From NCBI RefSeq assembly GCF_901933205.1, contig NC_044590.1, positions 12,427,501-12,491,500 of the forward strand: a stretch of DNA of 64,000 nt, in the 5' to 3' direction. Each line of letters starts with the position of its first letter. The first letter of the stretch is position 1. A program made the position numbers and the translations under genes. Shown piece by piece: positions 1-21,200 of this stretch. A model generated the notes under the pieces. That model had not been told where the DNA came from and ran no database searches. It worked only from the letters and a program-made list of their open reading frames with translations. Source of the DNA: Camarhynchus parvulus (lineage: Eukaryota; Chordata; Aves; Passeriformes; Thraupidae).

Positions 1-70
1 TTTGTTTTTGAGGCCTCTCGGCTTCTCAGGAGAAAAAATCCTATCGAAAGAATTTTTCATGTCTGTGACA
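1..70 (-). mobile_element. LTR end (ERVK-like family A), cut by window start
   Basis: The segment ending TGTCTGTGACA at 70 matches the right-hand part of the LTR at 1894-2275 (shared CTCTCGGCTTCTCAGGAGAAAA and the TTTTTCAT tail). The rest lies outside the window. Confidence 0.6.
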
Positions 71-331
71 GGAGGCCTTTTCTGACTGCTCCACAGAGCA
101 CAGTTATATCCCTGGAAAAAGAGAATGGGCTAGGGAGGGGAAGATGGAAGGGTCAGAGCCCTTAATAATCTGTCAACAAATTTTAAACAACCCTGTTAGT
201 GAGATTCATGTGATCTGAAGAGCCTGTCTTTGAAAGGGAGGAGGGCCTGGCCTGGTGTGTGCTGGCAGCACAGGGCTTGCAGAGCAGCTTGCAGAGCTGT
301 CTCATGGCAGGCTGGGACTCTCTCTCCCCAG

Positions 332-9162
<8,831 letters not shown>

Positions 9163-9740
9163 CAATGCCCAGAGCCACTGTGTGGCTGGGGGCTGCTGCT
9201 GGCACTGTCCCACTTGGTGCTCAAGTTTATCCCTGTGGAAAAGACCAAAGCTCTTCTGGGGAGGTAGATGGATATGGGAGGGAATGGCTTCCATCTCCAG
9301 TGGTTCTTCCCATCCTTGGGCAGAGGACTGCTTGGTGGCCACCGATGCCTACAAGGCACTGAAGAGGGTGGCTCCATTATTTCTTGTCCCTCTGTACCAC
9401 GGGTCAGCTTAGGGCAAGAAAGACAAAGATCCCTGAATCAGGGAAGAAGAAGGACCATACAAACTTGCAACAAACACAGCTGCTGAAATCAGGTGGCTTT
9501 GCAAATCACAGCCTGTCCCATCTGTGGTTTTTCTGGCCTAAAAACTGTATTGCCCAGTATTTGGGTGGCCCTTCTGAGAGCAAACATCCTTCCTAGTGGA
9601 AGCAAGTTCATCCTGAGATCCTTTGGGAACACTGTTCAGAAATACCCTGATAGACTTTTGTCTGGTATCTTCTCTCTGTCTGTCTCAGTAGAAAGATCAC
9701 CGTGTCTGTACTACAAGTTATAAACACGCTGGACCTCACC
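9163..9740 (+). other. ZNF341: ZNF341 3' UTR (approximate end)
   Basis: No AATAAA or ATTAAA follows the stop within this stretch. A variant signal TATAAA at 9719-9724 is followed by a GT-rich tract at about 9740-9780, the arrangement expected at a cleavage site. The end is therefore an estimate. Confidence 0.45.
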
Positions 9741-10112
9741 TGTGGAGTCAGTGTGTGAGATCCTGTGTATGTGGGGGGGGCTCTTCTGTCTCGGTGCTGG
9801 TCTCTCCACAGTGTTTGCTCATGGCTTTTCCCCAGATCCAGGGATTTCTGTGTGCCTTAGACATCAATGAGTCAATCCCTGGGAGCAGATCAATGTGACC
9901 CCTTTGTTCCCTAAGGGTGAACAGGGTAAGGTGACCTGGCCAGGTCACACAGGAAACCTGTGATGCCTCCAGGAGCCAATGTCCCAGTGTGAGCTCTGGG
10001 CCAGGTGCTGCAGGGAAGCTCTGCCTGCTGCTTCCCAGCCTCTACATTCCCTCAGCTCAGTGCTTGTCAGCAGTTTCTGTGGGGAGTTGGTGTGGTTCAG
10101 CAGCAAGGAAGT

Positions 10113-10420
10113 CTGGTGTCACTGGGACATTTGTTGTCCTCTTGGCTTCTCTGATTTTTTAAGCAGGAGTCCCAAAGCCAGAAACTGAAAATTCCCATTG
10201 TGCAGGGGTGGGTCTGGAGCCAGGCAGGGCTGGGAGCAGGCAGGGGTGCTGCTGCCTGCTCCAGTGCCCTGCCAGGCTCCTTCTCCCTGCACTGCCCTCA
10301 GCCTCTGCTTTTCCACTGCCACAGGATGCACTGGCTTTAGGGGAAGGATCTGCACCCAGACCTGCTCATCCCTGCTGCCTGCTGGGATTTGTGTCCCCAT
10401 GCTCTGCTCTCCCACAGCTT
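10113..10420 (+). repeat. Direct duplication, copy 1
   Basis: Shares CTGGTGTCA(C/G)TGGGACATTTG, GCAGGAGTCCCAAAGCCAG, AGTGCCCTGCCAGGCT and GGATGCACTGGCTTTAGGG with 11854-12115. Non-coding. Confidence 0.7.
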
Positions 10421-10535
10421 CTCCCTGCTCCAAGGTAGGGCAAGCCAAGCTGAGCTTTCCCAGGTGAGTTTGTGTGATGAGCTGCTGAGGTGTCTGTGGC
10501 TGCAAACTGCTGCATTCCCATCCTGTTTATCCAGA

Positions 10536-10640
10536 GTTCAGTCAGTCCTGGCTATGGAAATCCTGGCAGGGTTCAGTCAGTCCTGGCTATGGAAATCCTG
10601 GCAGGGTTCAGTCAGTCCTGAGTATGGAAATCCTGGCTGT
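10536..10640 (+). repeat. 35-base tandem repeat, three copies
   Basis: Units at 10536, 10571 and 10606 begin GTTCAGTCAGTCCTG. The first two are identical and the third is slightly diverged. Confidence 0.9.
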
Positions 10641-11175
10641 GTCAGGGACTCTGTGCCTGTTCTGGCCACTGCAGCAGTCAGCCCAGCATTACTGGTCTGA
10701 CTGGTCTGATCCAGCCCATTGTCTGACCTCAAGGTGTTCTTGTCTCCTTCCTTGATTCTTAAAATCTTAAAACCAGCAGCTTGCAGAGAGCTGTGCACTG
10801 TGCTCCCTGAGTGCTCTGTGTAATGATGTTTTACACTGTCACTCCTGGGACACTGTCACACAGTGACAGTCTGCACTGGTCTGCCACCAGTTCACTTTGC
10901 TCACTCACTTCCTGACTTACTTTCTGCTCATTTCATTTTTTGATGATGTTTGTGCACCTCCAGCTGTTGGAGGCAGGAGGAAATGGAGCTCAGGGCTTCC
11001 AGGGGAGGCTGGGAGAAGGGCTTGTTGAGGATTTAGTGAGGCTAAGGAAAAGTCTTGCCCCTGCCTCATAGAAGGGGGTGGAGAAGGTGCCAGGCTCCAG
11101 GGGTGCACAGGCATGGGAAGAGAGGTAACAGGGATGTGTTGAAATGTGGCAACTGCCAGTACTTAAAGGGGATTA

Positions 11176-11468
11176 TGAGAAGGCTGGAGAGGGACTTTTC
11201 ACAAGGGCCTGGAGTGACAGGACAAGGGGGAATGGCCTCAAACTGATGGAAGATTTAAATGTGATATTAGGAAGAAATTGTTCCCTGTGAGGCCCTGGCA
11301 CAGGGTGCCCAGAGCAGCTGTGGCTGCCCCTGGATCCCTGGCAGTGCCCAAGGCCAGGCTGGACGTGGCTTAGAGCACCCTGGGATAGTGGAAGGTGTCC
11401 CTGCCATGGCAGGGGGTGGGATAAGATGATTTTTGAGGTCCCTTACAACCCAAACCACTCCTTGATTC
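11176..11468 (+). mobile_element. CR1 LINE fragment
   Basis: 3' end with AGGCCCTGGCACAGGGTGCC, CCCTGGCAGTGCCCAAGGCC and tail CAACCCAAACCACTCCTTGA. Confidence 0.75.
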
Positions 11469-11853
11469 CATCATCTGACTCAGTATAAGGAAGGAGGCTG
11501 CAGAGAGGTCCTGAGACCTCATCACCAATTTGCACAGATTGTCCTGCCCTGGGTGGATGTGCTTGGCATGAGCTAACTGGGCTGGGGACATCCAGGTGGT
11601 CCTTCCTCCTTAGGTGTGCCCATGCTTCTATGAAAGCTCCTGTCTGCTTTGAAGGGCAGTTTATTTACCCACAGTGTTTATTTTATCCTGCTCTCCCAGG
11701 AGGGGAACAGGATCAGGAAATAGTTGGCTAAATATACTTTTCCTATTTCCCTCTCCTCTGTCCCACTGTGTCATTATGTGTCCTATGCACTCAGGTCTAT
11801 TTTGGGGTGCTGCTGTGTGGTGCAGCTCCTCCAGCTCACAAGCCCTGTCTGGG

Positions 11854-12115
11854 CTGGTGTCAGTGGGACATTTGTTGTCCTCTTGGCTTTTCTGATTTCC
11901 TAAGCAGGAGTCCCAAAGCCAGCATGGGAGCACCAAACCCAGAAACTGAAAATTCCCATTGGCAGGGCATTCCAGTGCCCTGCCAGGCTTCTTGCCCCTG
12001 TACTGCCCTCAGCCTCTGCTTTTGCACTGCCAGAGGATGCACTGGCTTTAGGGCAGGGATCTGTCTGGAGACCTGGCCTGCCCTTCCCAAATGCTGCTTT
12101 CCCCCAGCTCAGTGG
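11854..12115 (+). repeat. Direct duplication, copy 2
   Basis: Second copy of the block at 10113-10420, 1.74 kb downstream in the same orientation, with small indels. Confidence 0.7.
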
Positions 12116-12599
12116 GATGCTGGCACCCAGCTGGCTACGCTGGCAATGGGAGCAGAGCCACCCAGCTCAGTGTGACTGCTGAGGGATACAAGGCTGGGGA
12201 CTTCCCCTGACACGACTGTGGGACACCTGTGGGACACCAGGGCTCAGAGATGCCACCCTGGGTGTTTGATAGGTGTTTGCATATGGGGTGGTGTTGAACC
12301 AGAACAAGTTTTATCCTGAGCAAAATGGTTGTCCTCTTGGAGTAAACCTCAGAGTGACTGTCCTCCCTGCCCTGCTCTTGCCCAGCTGCCTCAGCTCCTG
12401 CAAACTCAGATGTCTACAAGCTCTTCATTTACTGCAGGGAAGATTTCTGCCCAAATTCCCTCTGTTTCTGTTTCCCTGGCACAGCCCTGCCCATGGGCTG
12501 GGGTGGATCAGAGGTGCTCAGGGCACTGGTTTTCTCCCTGTGTCTTGGGTGTGGGGGTCCCAGTTGTGGGTTTCTCTGGGTCTGGATTGAAGGCACTTC

Positions 12600-13080
12600 A
12601 GGCAGTAATTCATGTTTGGACTCAGGTGTTTGTTATTCCTTATCAGTAAAACAGTCTCACCACGGTGAGTTCTGCAGCTTTTCATTAGAAGGCACAAAAT
12701 GGCCAACAATCTCTTGTTCCAAGGTCTTTCAAGACTAAACTATCCAATTAAGAACTGACACCTGGATTGTTTCCCCTTTTAACCCAATAACTGATCCCAA
12801 ACAGCCCCCAATGCAGACTTTTCTGTCCCATTACAAAGTGCCCCCCAAACCCGTGAAGGAGGAGGAAGAAGAAGCATGAAGAAGAAACCCAGGATGACAC
12901 CCTGTGCCCTCCATCTTGCTTCCATCCACAACACACTAAAAATCCCAAAACCTCAATGTCTCACCAAGTGATACACCTGCACTACTCTCTACAATCTGTT
13001 TCACACTTTTGTGGATTCCAGTCTGTCTTGAAGTCTGGGAAACTTTCTCCATGAATGAGGGTCAGAGTCAGTGCTGCCCT
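12600..13080 (-). mobile_element. LTR-like element (tentative)
   Basis: On the minus strand the segment ends with AATAACAAACACCTGAGTCC, a degraded poly(A) signal context that I recall from passerine LTRs, preceded by a CCAAT-less AT-richer U3-like region. Boundaries are not resolved. Confidence 0.4.
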
Positions 13081-14205
13081 GGGGGTCAGGGCACCCCAGA
13101 GCAGAGAGAGAAATATTCCCTGTGCCCTGGGTTTGCACACCTGGGCACTGCTGTTTTCTTTACAAACCCAGCTCTGGAAGCATCTTTTGGAAGCATTTTC
13201 TGGAAGTTCCCAGGAGAACCCCAGCACCAGAGCCATGCCCAGGGAGAAGTGGATCAGAGCAAAGGTCTGTGGTGCTCAGTGACAGCAGACACTTGTGTGG
13301 GAGGAAGCAAAGGGCACATAACAGCTATCCCCTCCCCTGTTCTCAGCCTCCAGTGCTGTCAGCTGGAGCTTTCCTGCCCTGGCAGTGTTTCCATCAGCCT
13401 CTGATTTTTTTCTGTGTATTTTCCTTTCCCACCCACCTGCAGTGTCAGGGAGGTGGAACAGGGCAGGAGCCATTACAGGACTCTTGCTCAACTCCCACCT
13501 GCCACGTAGGACATTCTTTGTGTTTCCCAGAGCAGTGCTTTTCCCTCTTGTTCAGGGCACAGAAAAGCTCTCTAACCCAACCAGCATTTGTTTGGGTCAT
13601 TTTTCCTCTTTTCCATGTGATGTGTGATATCCCAGCCCTGCTCCAAAGCAGTGATCAATTTTCTTGGGTGATTTCCACTGACAAACAATATTATTGTCTA
13701 AAGTCTGTTATTAATTATCTGTTCTCACAACCCTGCTGTGACTGGAGATGGAGAGGGGGTTATCACTTTTACAGGTTGTTGAGGCCAAACACAAAGAAAG
13801 ACAAGTCAAAAGTGTCCAGTTATCAGCAGGCTGAGGTACTCAAGACTCAATTTCCTTATAGGATTTTGTCTGTAGGTACTGTGAAATTATGGAATACATC
13901 ATGCTGCCCTCACAGCTCAGAGCATGTGCCTCAAGTGTCCAGGAAATGAGCTCATAGTGAGTCACCACCCATGAAACATCCCTGCTGGTAATTGTGGAGT
14001 TAAACACTCGCCTCTGTACAGTCGGCACGTCAGAAAAGGAAGTTTGAAAGAGTAAATATCTCAGCACTGGAGCAGGCTTGAGGGGTACATAGAGGGGAGT
14101 CACCCCGGCCGTGGGGATGGGTGCTGGAGGAAGGGGTTGGCACTGACACGGGGCTCTGCTCCTGGGCAGGCTCCCCTGAGCACTTGGGCACCTCAGGTGT
14201 CTCCA
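13080..14205. other. Intergenic, nothing recognised
   Basis: A 292-codon plus-strand frame crosses 13071-13949 but has no recognisable domain or splice context. Confidence 0.5.
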
Positions 14206-14597
14206 GGGAGGGGAATGGAGCACCGGGAACAGCTGGAAAGGGGCTGGGGAAAGAGAGGCTCAGGGGGGACCCTGTGGCTCTGCACAGCTCCTGCCGGGAG
14301 GGGACAGCCGGGGGGACTCCAGGGCCAGGAGGGAGGGAACAGCCTCAGGCTGGGCCAGGATGGTTATTACAAAGAATTTATTGATGGAAAAAGTTGTCAG
14401 GCGTTAAAAGTATGTTAGAAACTGTTGATAGCCCGTTTTTAACATCAGGCATTGGCAGGGTCTGCCCAGGGAGGTTCGGAGTCCCCGTGCCTGGAAGTGT
14501 CCAAGGAAGGCCTGGACGCGCCGCTCGGTGTGGCTCGGGCCCAGGTTAACCCCTCAGTGACCTTGCCGGGCTTTTCCAACTCCAGTGACTCTGTGAC
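14206..14597 (+). mobile_element. CR1 LINE fragment abutting the CHMP4B CpG island
   Basis: CR1 body (GGGAACAGCCTCAGGCTGGG, CTGCCCAGGGAGGTTCGGAG) and tail (CTTTTCCAACTCCAGTGACTCTGTGA), interrupted by about 75 bases of other sequence near 14367-14445. Its CpG content is raised compared with other copies here. Confidence 0.65.
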
Positions 14598-14721
14598 GCT
14601 TCACCCGCGGCTCCCTGGGCCGTGCCCTCGTGTGTCCCCTGCCCGGTCGCTGCCCGCCGGAGCCGCTCCGCCGCAGCCGCCCCCGCTCCATCCCGGCCGC
14701 AGCCCGGCCCGGCACCGCGCG

Positions 14722-14746
14722 TGACGTCACGGGGAGCGTGACGTCA
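14722..14746. promoter_or_regulatory. Two perfect CRE palindromes (CREB/ATF sites)
   Basis: TGACGTCA occurs at 14722-14729 and again at 14739-14746, centre spacing 17 bases. Each copy is a perfect full CRE. They lie about 320 bases upstream of the CHMP4B start codon, inside the CpG island, where unmethylated CREs are bound by CREB/ATF proteins. Confidence 0.75.
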
Positions 14747-14901
14747 CCACACACGTAACGGCACGCGCCCCAGCGCCACTGCCGGGTTTCGCTCGGGAGG
14801 CACCGCCTTCCCGGCGTGCCCCGCGCCTCACTGCGGCCGCGCCTCTATCTCCCAGCAGCCCCCGCGCGCGGAGCCCGCCGGCGCGCGCGGCGCTTCGGCG
14901 C

Positions 14902-14922
14902 AAGGCACGCCGGGAGTTGTAG
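14902..14922 (-). promoter_or_regulatory. ZNF143/THAP11-type motif
   Basis: On the minus strand this reads CTACAACTCCCGGCGTGCC, matching the ACTAYRNNNCCCR promoter motif bound by ZNF143 with THAP11, common close to start sites of housekeeping genes. It lies about 150 bases upstream of the CHMP4B ATG. Confidence 0.55.
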
Positions 14923-15068
14923 GCGGTGCGGGGGCGGCGGGGCGAGGCGAGCGGGCGGAGTCGGGCGGCGGCAGCGGCGGCCTCGGGCCTCGGGTCGGTG
15001 TGTGCGGGGAGCGGAGCGAGGGGAGCGGGCACCGCAGCTGCACGGCCTCGGCCCGGCCCCGCGCAGCC

Positions 15069-15264
15069 ATGTCGGGGCTCCTGGGGAAGCTGTTCGGGAC
15101 GGGCGCCGGCGGGAAGGGCGGCGGGAAGGGCCCGTCCCCGCAGGAGGCGATCCAGCGGCTCCGCGACACGGAGGAGATGCTGAGCAAGAAGCAGGAGTTC
15201 CTGGAAAAGAAGATCGAGCAGGAGCTGGCGGCCGCCCGCAAGCACGGCACCAAAAACAAGCGCG
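15069..15264 (+). CDS. CHMP4B: CHMP4B coding exon 1
   Basis: Start codon at 15069-15071; the donor GTGAGC follows 15264 and leaves one base of a split codon (Ala-66). Encodes residues 1-65: Gly-rich N-terminus, then QEAIQRLRDTEEMLSKKQEF, the start of the basic helix that contacts membrane. Confidence 0.97.
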
Positions 15265-18200
15265 GTGAGCGGGGGGGGCCGGGCCGGGCCGCGCCGAACC
15301 CGGGCAACAGGTCGGGAGGGCCTTGGCCAGCGCAGACGCAGCTGTGCTGCTGTGTTTTACACCCAGAGCCTTTATTTTTATACCGTAGTGGCTTTATTTT
15401 GTACCTACTGCCGGTATCCCACCTCTCCGCGGCCGTACCGCCCTTCCCGGCGCAGTTCCCGCCCCAGCCGGGTTTCCTCAGTGTGAGGGGAGGACACCTT
15501 CCCTTCCCTTCCCTTCCCTTCCCGTCCCTTCCCTTCCCTGGGGCTGCCCCGTGTGAAGTCCCGTCACTCCCCCGTGACTCCCATGTCGCGATAGTGCTCG
15601 GCTCCTCCGTGCTGTTCCTGCCCTTCACTGTGGGGAGAGCTCAGGGGAATATCCCTGAAAAGGAAAGGGAAAAGCAGGGCAGCACCCTGCCGTCAGCCCT
15701 TGATTTACCCTGCTGGTGGTTTTAATTCCAACCCACAAAAGTCTTTACTATCTGTGTTTATTTTTGTCACGTCTTACCAAAAGTTCTGAGCGTGCTAGGG
15801 AGGGCAGGAGTTACAGCCTGATTGTGTGTGTTGGTTGTTTTTTGTTGTTGGGATGAAGAATTTCTAGGAGAAAACTGGCCAGCATTAAAAGGGTTTCTGT
15901 AAAATAGGTAAGTTAATATCCCAGAGACAACAAACAGCACACACATTCCGGCTGTAGCTCCTGGTCTCCCCAACGCACTCAGAACTTTTGGTAAGAGCTG
16001 ATGAAAATAAACATAGATTGAATAGTTAATATTTCCTCTTCTGAGAATAACTTGGGTTATGCTTGTCCTTTGTTTTGTGTTCTCATGGAAATACTCATTC
16101 TTTCGGAAGCAGTGTTTGTTTTGGGGTTTATTCCCACTGCTCAGCCCCCTCCAAGAGGCTCTTCCACACACACTCTTAAGTTAATTAATGGAATTGCTGT
16201 TTCCCGGGTGGAACTTGACTTCCCCAGACAGGTCTGGCTGTGTTTTCCAGGCAGTGCTTGATATGTCTAGAGATAAGGCAGTTGTCGCATTATATATTCC
16301 AGTGCTCTGAAAACCAACTTCTTCCTTGTTTTAGCTTGGTCAGTAAAAGTTTCCAGGAAAGCACATCCTGATTTCTGCGTGGATGTTGTTGCCCTCTCTG
16401 TGCAGGAGCAGGAGTGGCTCTGCCTGTGGCACAGGGAGCTGCAAACACGCGTCTGGCAAGGGCTCGTCGGCAGTAATTACCCTCAGGAGTTTCATGTCAC
16501 TCCTTCAGTCAGCACTTCTAGCTCCTTGCAGACTCCAGAACTTCCTTGTGTGTGGGTGACGTGGATGGAGCTGGCTCATGAGGGCTCAGGGATTATCAGA
16601 GACCTCAGCAGAGCCTGACTTCAGGCTTAACCAAGTCAGTTCTAATTTAAATACACTGCAGCAGTTCTAAGAAGTGAGCCTGGGCTGTGGTTTTTGTGGC
16701 AATGAGCTCAGAATGAGAACCAAAATGTGGCTCTGCAGTTTCTTCATCTCCTGGGTCACACTGGGCCTTTGAACTGCTAAACTTTCTGTTGAGCTTCGTC
16801 TCTCTGCTGTAAAGGCATCTCTCTGTCTGCTGCCCTTCAGAACCTGGCCGGGGAGGGATTAAATTTCCTCGGAGGTGGAGGAAGGAGGAAAACCTGCCCA
16901 TTCACGGCGGGGCTCTGGCTCACACTAATTGAGGGCTTGCAGCAGCGCAGGAGCCTGAGGAGTAATTAAGGAGCTGTGAATAGGAGAAGGGCAGGGATGG
17001 GTTTCTGCTGGAAAAGGAAACCACTCTTTTTCCATTTCTGGAACTGAGAGGCCAACTGTTCTTACCGGGCTGGGAGTTAAGGCAGCTGATTGTCTGTGGC
17101 TTGTTGGGAAGTGAATTCCCCTCAGGACACACTCAGTTTTTCTGAGTTCATCAATACTGAGCTCCTACAAATTGCATTTTTTTGATATCCAGATACTGGA
17201 TTTTCTCTGACCTTAGGTTGGTTTATAATCCATTATCTATGCGATTTTGATGCAAAGTCACTTGAAACCATATTTTAACTGAATATAAAAATATATTGGT
17301 TTTATATGTGAAAGTCTGTCATTTTAATGGAAATACTTTGATATGGTTAAAATGCTTTCAAGTAAAATTGAACGAAAGATAATTAGCTAGAGATTATTTT
17401 AAGTGTTGGATCAACTTTTAAAAAATTAAATTTGGAGAATCCTTAGGCTTAGTTCTCCAAGATTTAATCACTTCACTCTGGAATCCCTGCTGCTCCTGGA
17501 GGATCTCCTGTGGATGCTGCACATTGGTGATCTGAGCTGGGCAGTCCTGCTGATGGCCCTGGAAGCTGCTGTGGGACAGCCAGAAGAAGGTGGTAGAGTG
17601 GTGCGGGGAGTTTACCTGGAAGCTTAAAATCACCTTGGGAAAACCTGGAATGGCGTTTTTGTTGTCCCAGAGGAAAGGCGGGTGTCTGGAACACTTGAGG
17701 AAACAAAAGGAAACATTCTCAGCTCCCCAGCACACTGGGTGATTGTTCAGGTGCCAAGTGAGCTGCTTTCCAAAGGCTCATTCACTCATTCCTGCAGCAC
17801 TTCTGGAGTCTAAGGAAAGCTTAATCTAAGAAATTTAGAGGCTTCTGGTTCCTGTGCCTGCCCCAAGCACATGCAGGGTTTTGTTAATTTATGAACTTAT
17901 TTTACGTGTGTATTTTTTGTAATCCGTATTTAAGGTATCCAGGCTGTGTAACCAAACAACTCAGGACGTTCTGAGGTTATAATAAGGAACTTTGCAGTAT
18001 AAATTTACTCAATCTGTGTTGTTTCTTGGCATGGGAGGCTTTCATGTTGTATGAAAAGTTCTGAGTGTGCTGGGGAGAGCAGCAGTGATGGCTTTAATGT
18101 GCTTGCTGTGTTTTGTTCATGGGATGAAAAACTCTCAAGATTAATCATCATTGGAAGGGTTGTTTGAAAACAGGCACATTACTCTTCCCTCTTCTGGGAG

Positions 18201-21200
18201 GAACTTGGGTTGTGCTTGTGCTTTGTGTTCTCATGGAAACGTTCAATCTTTCGAAAACAGCGTTCTGGGCTTTGTCCCCACCCCTCTGAGAAACCCTCCC
18301 ACACTTCAACTCTACCTCGTGAGTAGTGATTTACTCCTCAATGAATTTCTCACAACAGCAGCAGCAGTGCTGACTAATTTGAACGCTGCTCAGCCAGTAT
18401 CTCACTCATTTTACATCTGCCCTGAAAACCAACTTTGCTCTAACAAAAGCAGAGTGCAGCTGTGAGCCTGATGCTCTGGGAGCCCCGTGCTGCTGCTGCT
18501 GCCTCCTTTTATTCCGCTCCAGTTTGTCCGTGCTGTTGTTTCGTCTGGGATGTTTTCTCAGCGCTCAAACCTCGTGATACAAACTAAGCTGCTCCATCTA
18601 CTCCAACGGTTCTGGGTTCAGTTTCAGGGGAGTTGAAGCTGATCCTAATCTCTGCTGCTCTGGTGTTTCTGTTCCTGTGGCTGATCACGCAAAGCTGAGC
18701 TGCCTCACTGTCCTGGTTTAGGGCAAATTTGGGAGAAAACCTCCAGAAAGCAAACCCACACAGTCCTTACCCCCAGCCAGTTTGGGAAGGATTCCTCGGA
18801 GAAAAGTGGAAAGAACCTGTTTATTTAACAGGCACAGCACCCCCAGCACACAGAATGAACAATACCGGGTGACACCACTCTGTCACTGCTCTGGAAAAGA
18901 TGACAAATTCAGAAAGTCTCTCTGGGGGTGGTCGCTCTGTTCTCAGTCCCTCCAGCTGGGGCAGCTGCTGCAGCTACAAGGTGCAAACTCTCGGTGTTCC
19001 CAGGTTCCAGTCCAGAGCAGGCTCGAGGGGTTCCAAAAAAGGGAAAGGAAGAAACAGTCCAGGGAAAATTCAGACTGCTTAGCTAAACTAACTAATGAGC
19101 AAAAACAAAAAGCCAAGCAAAAATCAAAAGCAGCACCATGTACTGCCCCATCTCTGTGTCCCACCAGCTGTGGGGGAGTGGCTGATAACAAAACCAAAAC
19201 AAAACTTTCACTCTTCAGAGCCAGTCTTGAAGGCACAGAACATGATACCCAGCGTAAACAGAACACACAAAGGGGGATACAAGCATCATAACGTCACCCT
19301 AGGACACAGAGGAATAGCCCAGGCACACAGACAACAAGGGGTTAATGCCTTGAGCTCTGACTACCTCGGGTATAACAATTCCAGAGTCTGTTTCTCCTGG
19401 AACCTGAAGCTCAAGTTCTGTCTCCGTGTGAACGTTACAGGAGGGAGAGAAGCTCAGTGCTGCTTTAGAGTGCCAGTGTTAAAAGGAGCTCATTCAGATC
19501 CAGGGTGAGTGGATGCACTTTTGTGCCTGCCTGCCACTGATCTTACCTGTCTGTTAGTTAACACTACGGCTACAAACAGTGCAATGGGTGAAAAGCCAAT
19601 TTTGTGCCAAAATATATTGAGGCTTTAGCAACAGAGGGACATTTCATGGATTTTCTCTCAGTGAGCAGTTTTTCTTTCCTGATGTCAAAGTTTTTCTTTT
19701 CACTGTACATAAATATAATGTTGGGTTTTTCCCCAGCACTAAGTACACAAAATAGATGCAAACCCACTGCTAGATTCCTGCTGTATAATTCAGGCTTTTC
19801 CTGGAGAGAGAACACTCCTGTTCTCCACCCAGCACCAAAACCAAACAAACCAGGACTTGGGCTTGGCTGAAGTCCTGACTTTGGGCCCACCTGGGGCTCT
19901 CAGTGCTGCCTCAGGTGATGGTTTGTAATGGAAATTAACTCCTTACATCCCTTTACCTTTTTTAAGCTGTCCCATCAGTCTGTTGATGTGATTTCCCTGC
20001 AGCTGGAGGGTTCTGGTGTCAGAGCTGCCCCTGTCTGGGACCCTGCCTGGAATGTCCAGCTGGGACTGGCTGAGTGAGGCTGCTCCAGGAGTGGCCCTGC
20101 CCGTTCCTCTGTGCTGCTCTTCCCCTTTGTGTGGGCAGACCATGACTTGGATTAACTCGCTGAGCCAGACAAAACCCAACTCTTAGCAAAAAAAAAAAAA
20201 AGAGAGAAAAAAGTTGTTTTCCACACTTAACCACACAAATGCTGGAGCTGGCTGGGAGAGGGAGGCAGGAATTTGATGGGAAGGAGGAGGGAGGGCAGTT
20301 CTGCCTCTGCTGGCAGCAGTCCCTGCTCAGAGGGCAGCTCTGTTATCACAGTACCTGTGATAACATCTGAGGGACACAGGGCTCATTATTGAGCTCATGG
20401 CAGCAGGGAGGAGGGCCAGGGTGGTTCTGTGTGCAAGGCTGGGTGCTTCAAAGCTGGCAGTGAGGCAGGGCAAGCTGCAGCCTCAGCTCTGGGCACGGGC
20501 AGGGATTCAGAGGGTGAATCCTTGTGAGTGTTTGCAAGGGCTCAGGTTTGGGGAGTGTGGCTCAAAACTCCTGTTTGCCAGCAGAAGTGGTTCTCCCAGA
20601 ATCAAATGTGCCCCTGGTTTTGTTTCCATGAATCATCAGGTGCTGTGTAGGGAGTCCTGCAGCACTTCCAGCCCATCTTCAGGCCCTCAGCCTGCCCTCT
20701 CTGTGTTTTAAGTCACAGTCTAAAGCAAAATTGATGTTTGAGTTCCAGGTGCTTCTCCATAACCCAGGGTTTCAGTGCTGGAGTATTGATGGCAGTGCAG
20801 GCCTGAGTCTTTCATCTTCCCCCGAGGTAATGAGATGGGCATTCATCACCTGCCTTGGGAAAAGCGATAATTGCTCTTTTTAATTAGATCATCTTCTTTG
20901 CATTTCACCCTACCTATGTTTAGCAGGGGTTTTTGGAGACAAGACTCTCAGGTATAAAACAGCAGTGGTGGGATTCACAAACACCATTTGAAAAAACTGC
21001 TTTAAAAAGTGGCATTAAAAAAAACCCCAAACCCTGTGATTCTGAAATACATGATTTGGTAACTGTACTTGATGCAATACATCCTTCCTCTGTTCCTGTA
21101 CCCTGTCAGGAGGGAAACCTGGCATGATTGCAGCTACTAACTTTGTGTTTATTACTTTTTCTCTCCAAATGTATTAGATGTTGGATTCTAGTATCTTATT

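Larger units (their letters stand above)
14600..15480 (+). promoter_or_regulatory. CHMP4B: CpG-island promoter of CHMP4B
   Basis: Very GC- and CpG-rich block surrounding exon 1, in sharp contrast to its flanks. No TATA box was seen upstream of the ATG, as expected for a housekeeping gene with dispersed initiation. It contains two CRE palindromes, a ZNF143-type motif and a short CCCTT run at its downstream edge. The transcription start is probably within 14930-15060, but cannot be fixed by eye. Confidence 0.85.

Noticed and set aside
13071..13949. 292-codon plus-strand frame
   Set aside because: No domain, no promoter or splice context, and it partly overlaps an LTR-like element. Probably chance.
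14727..15628. Minus-strand frames of 172 and 266 codons across CHMP4B exon 1
   Set aside because: Antisense shadows of the GC-rich promoter and first exon.
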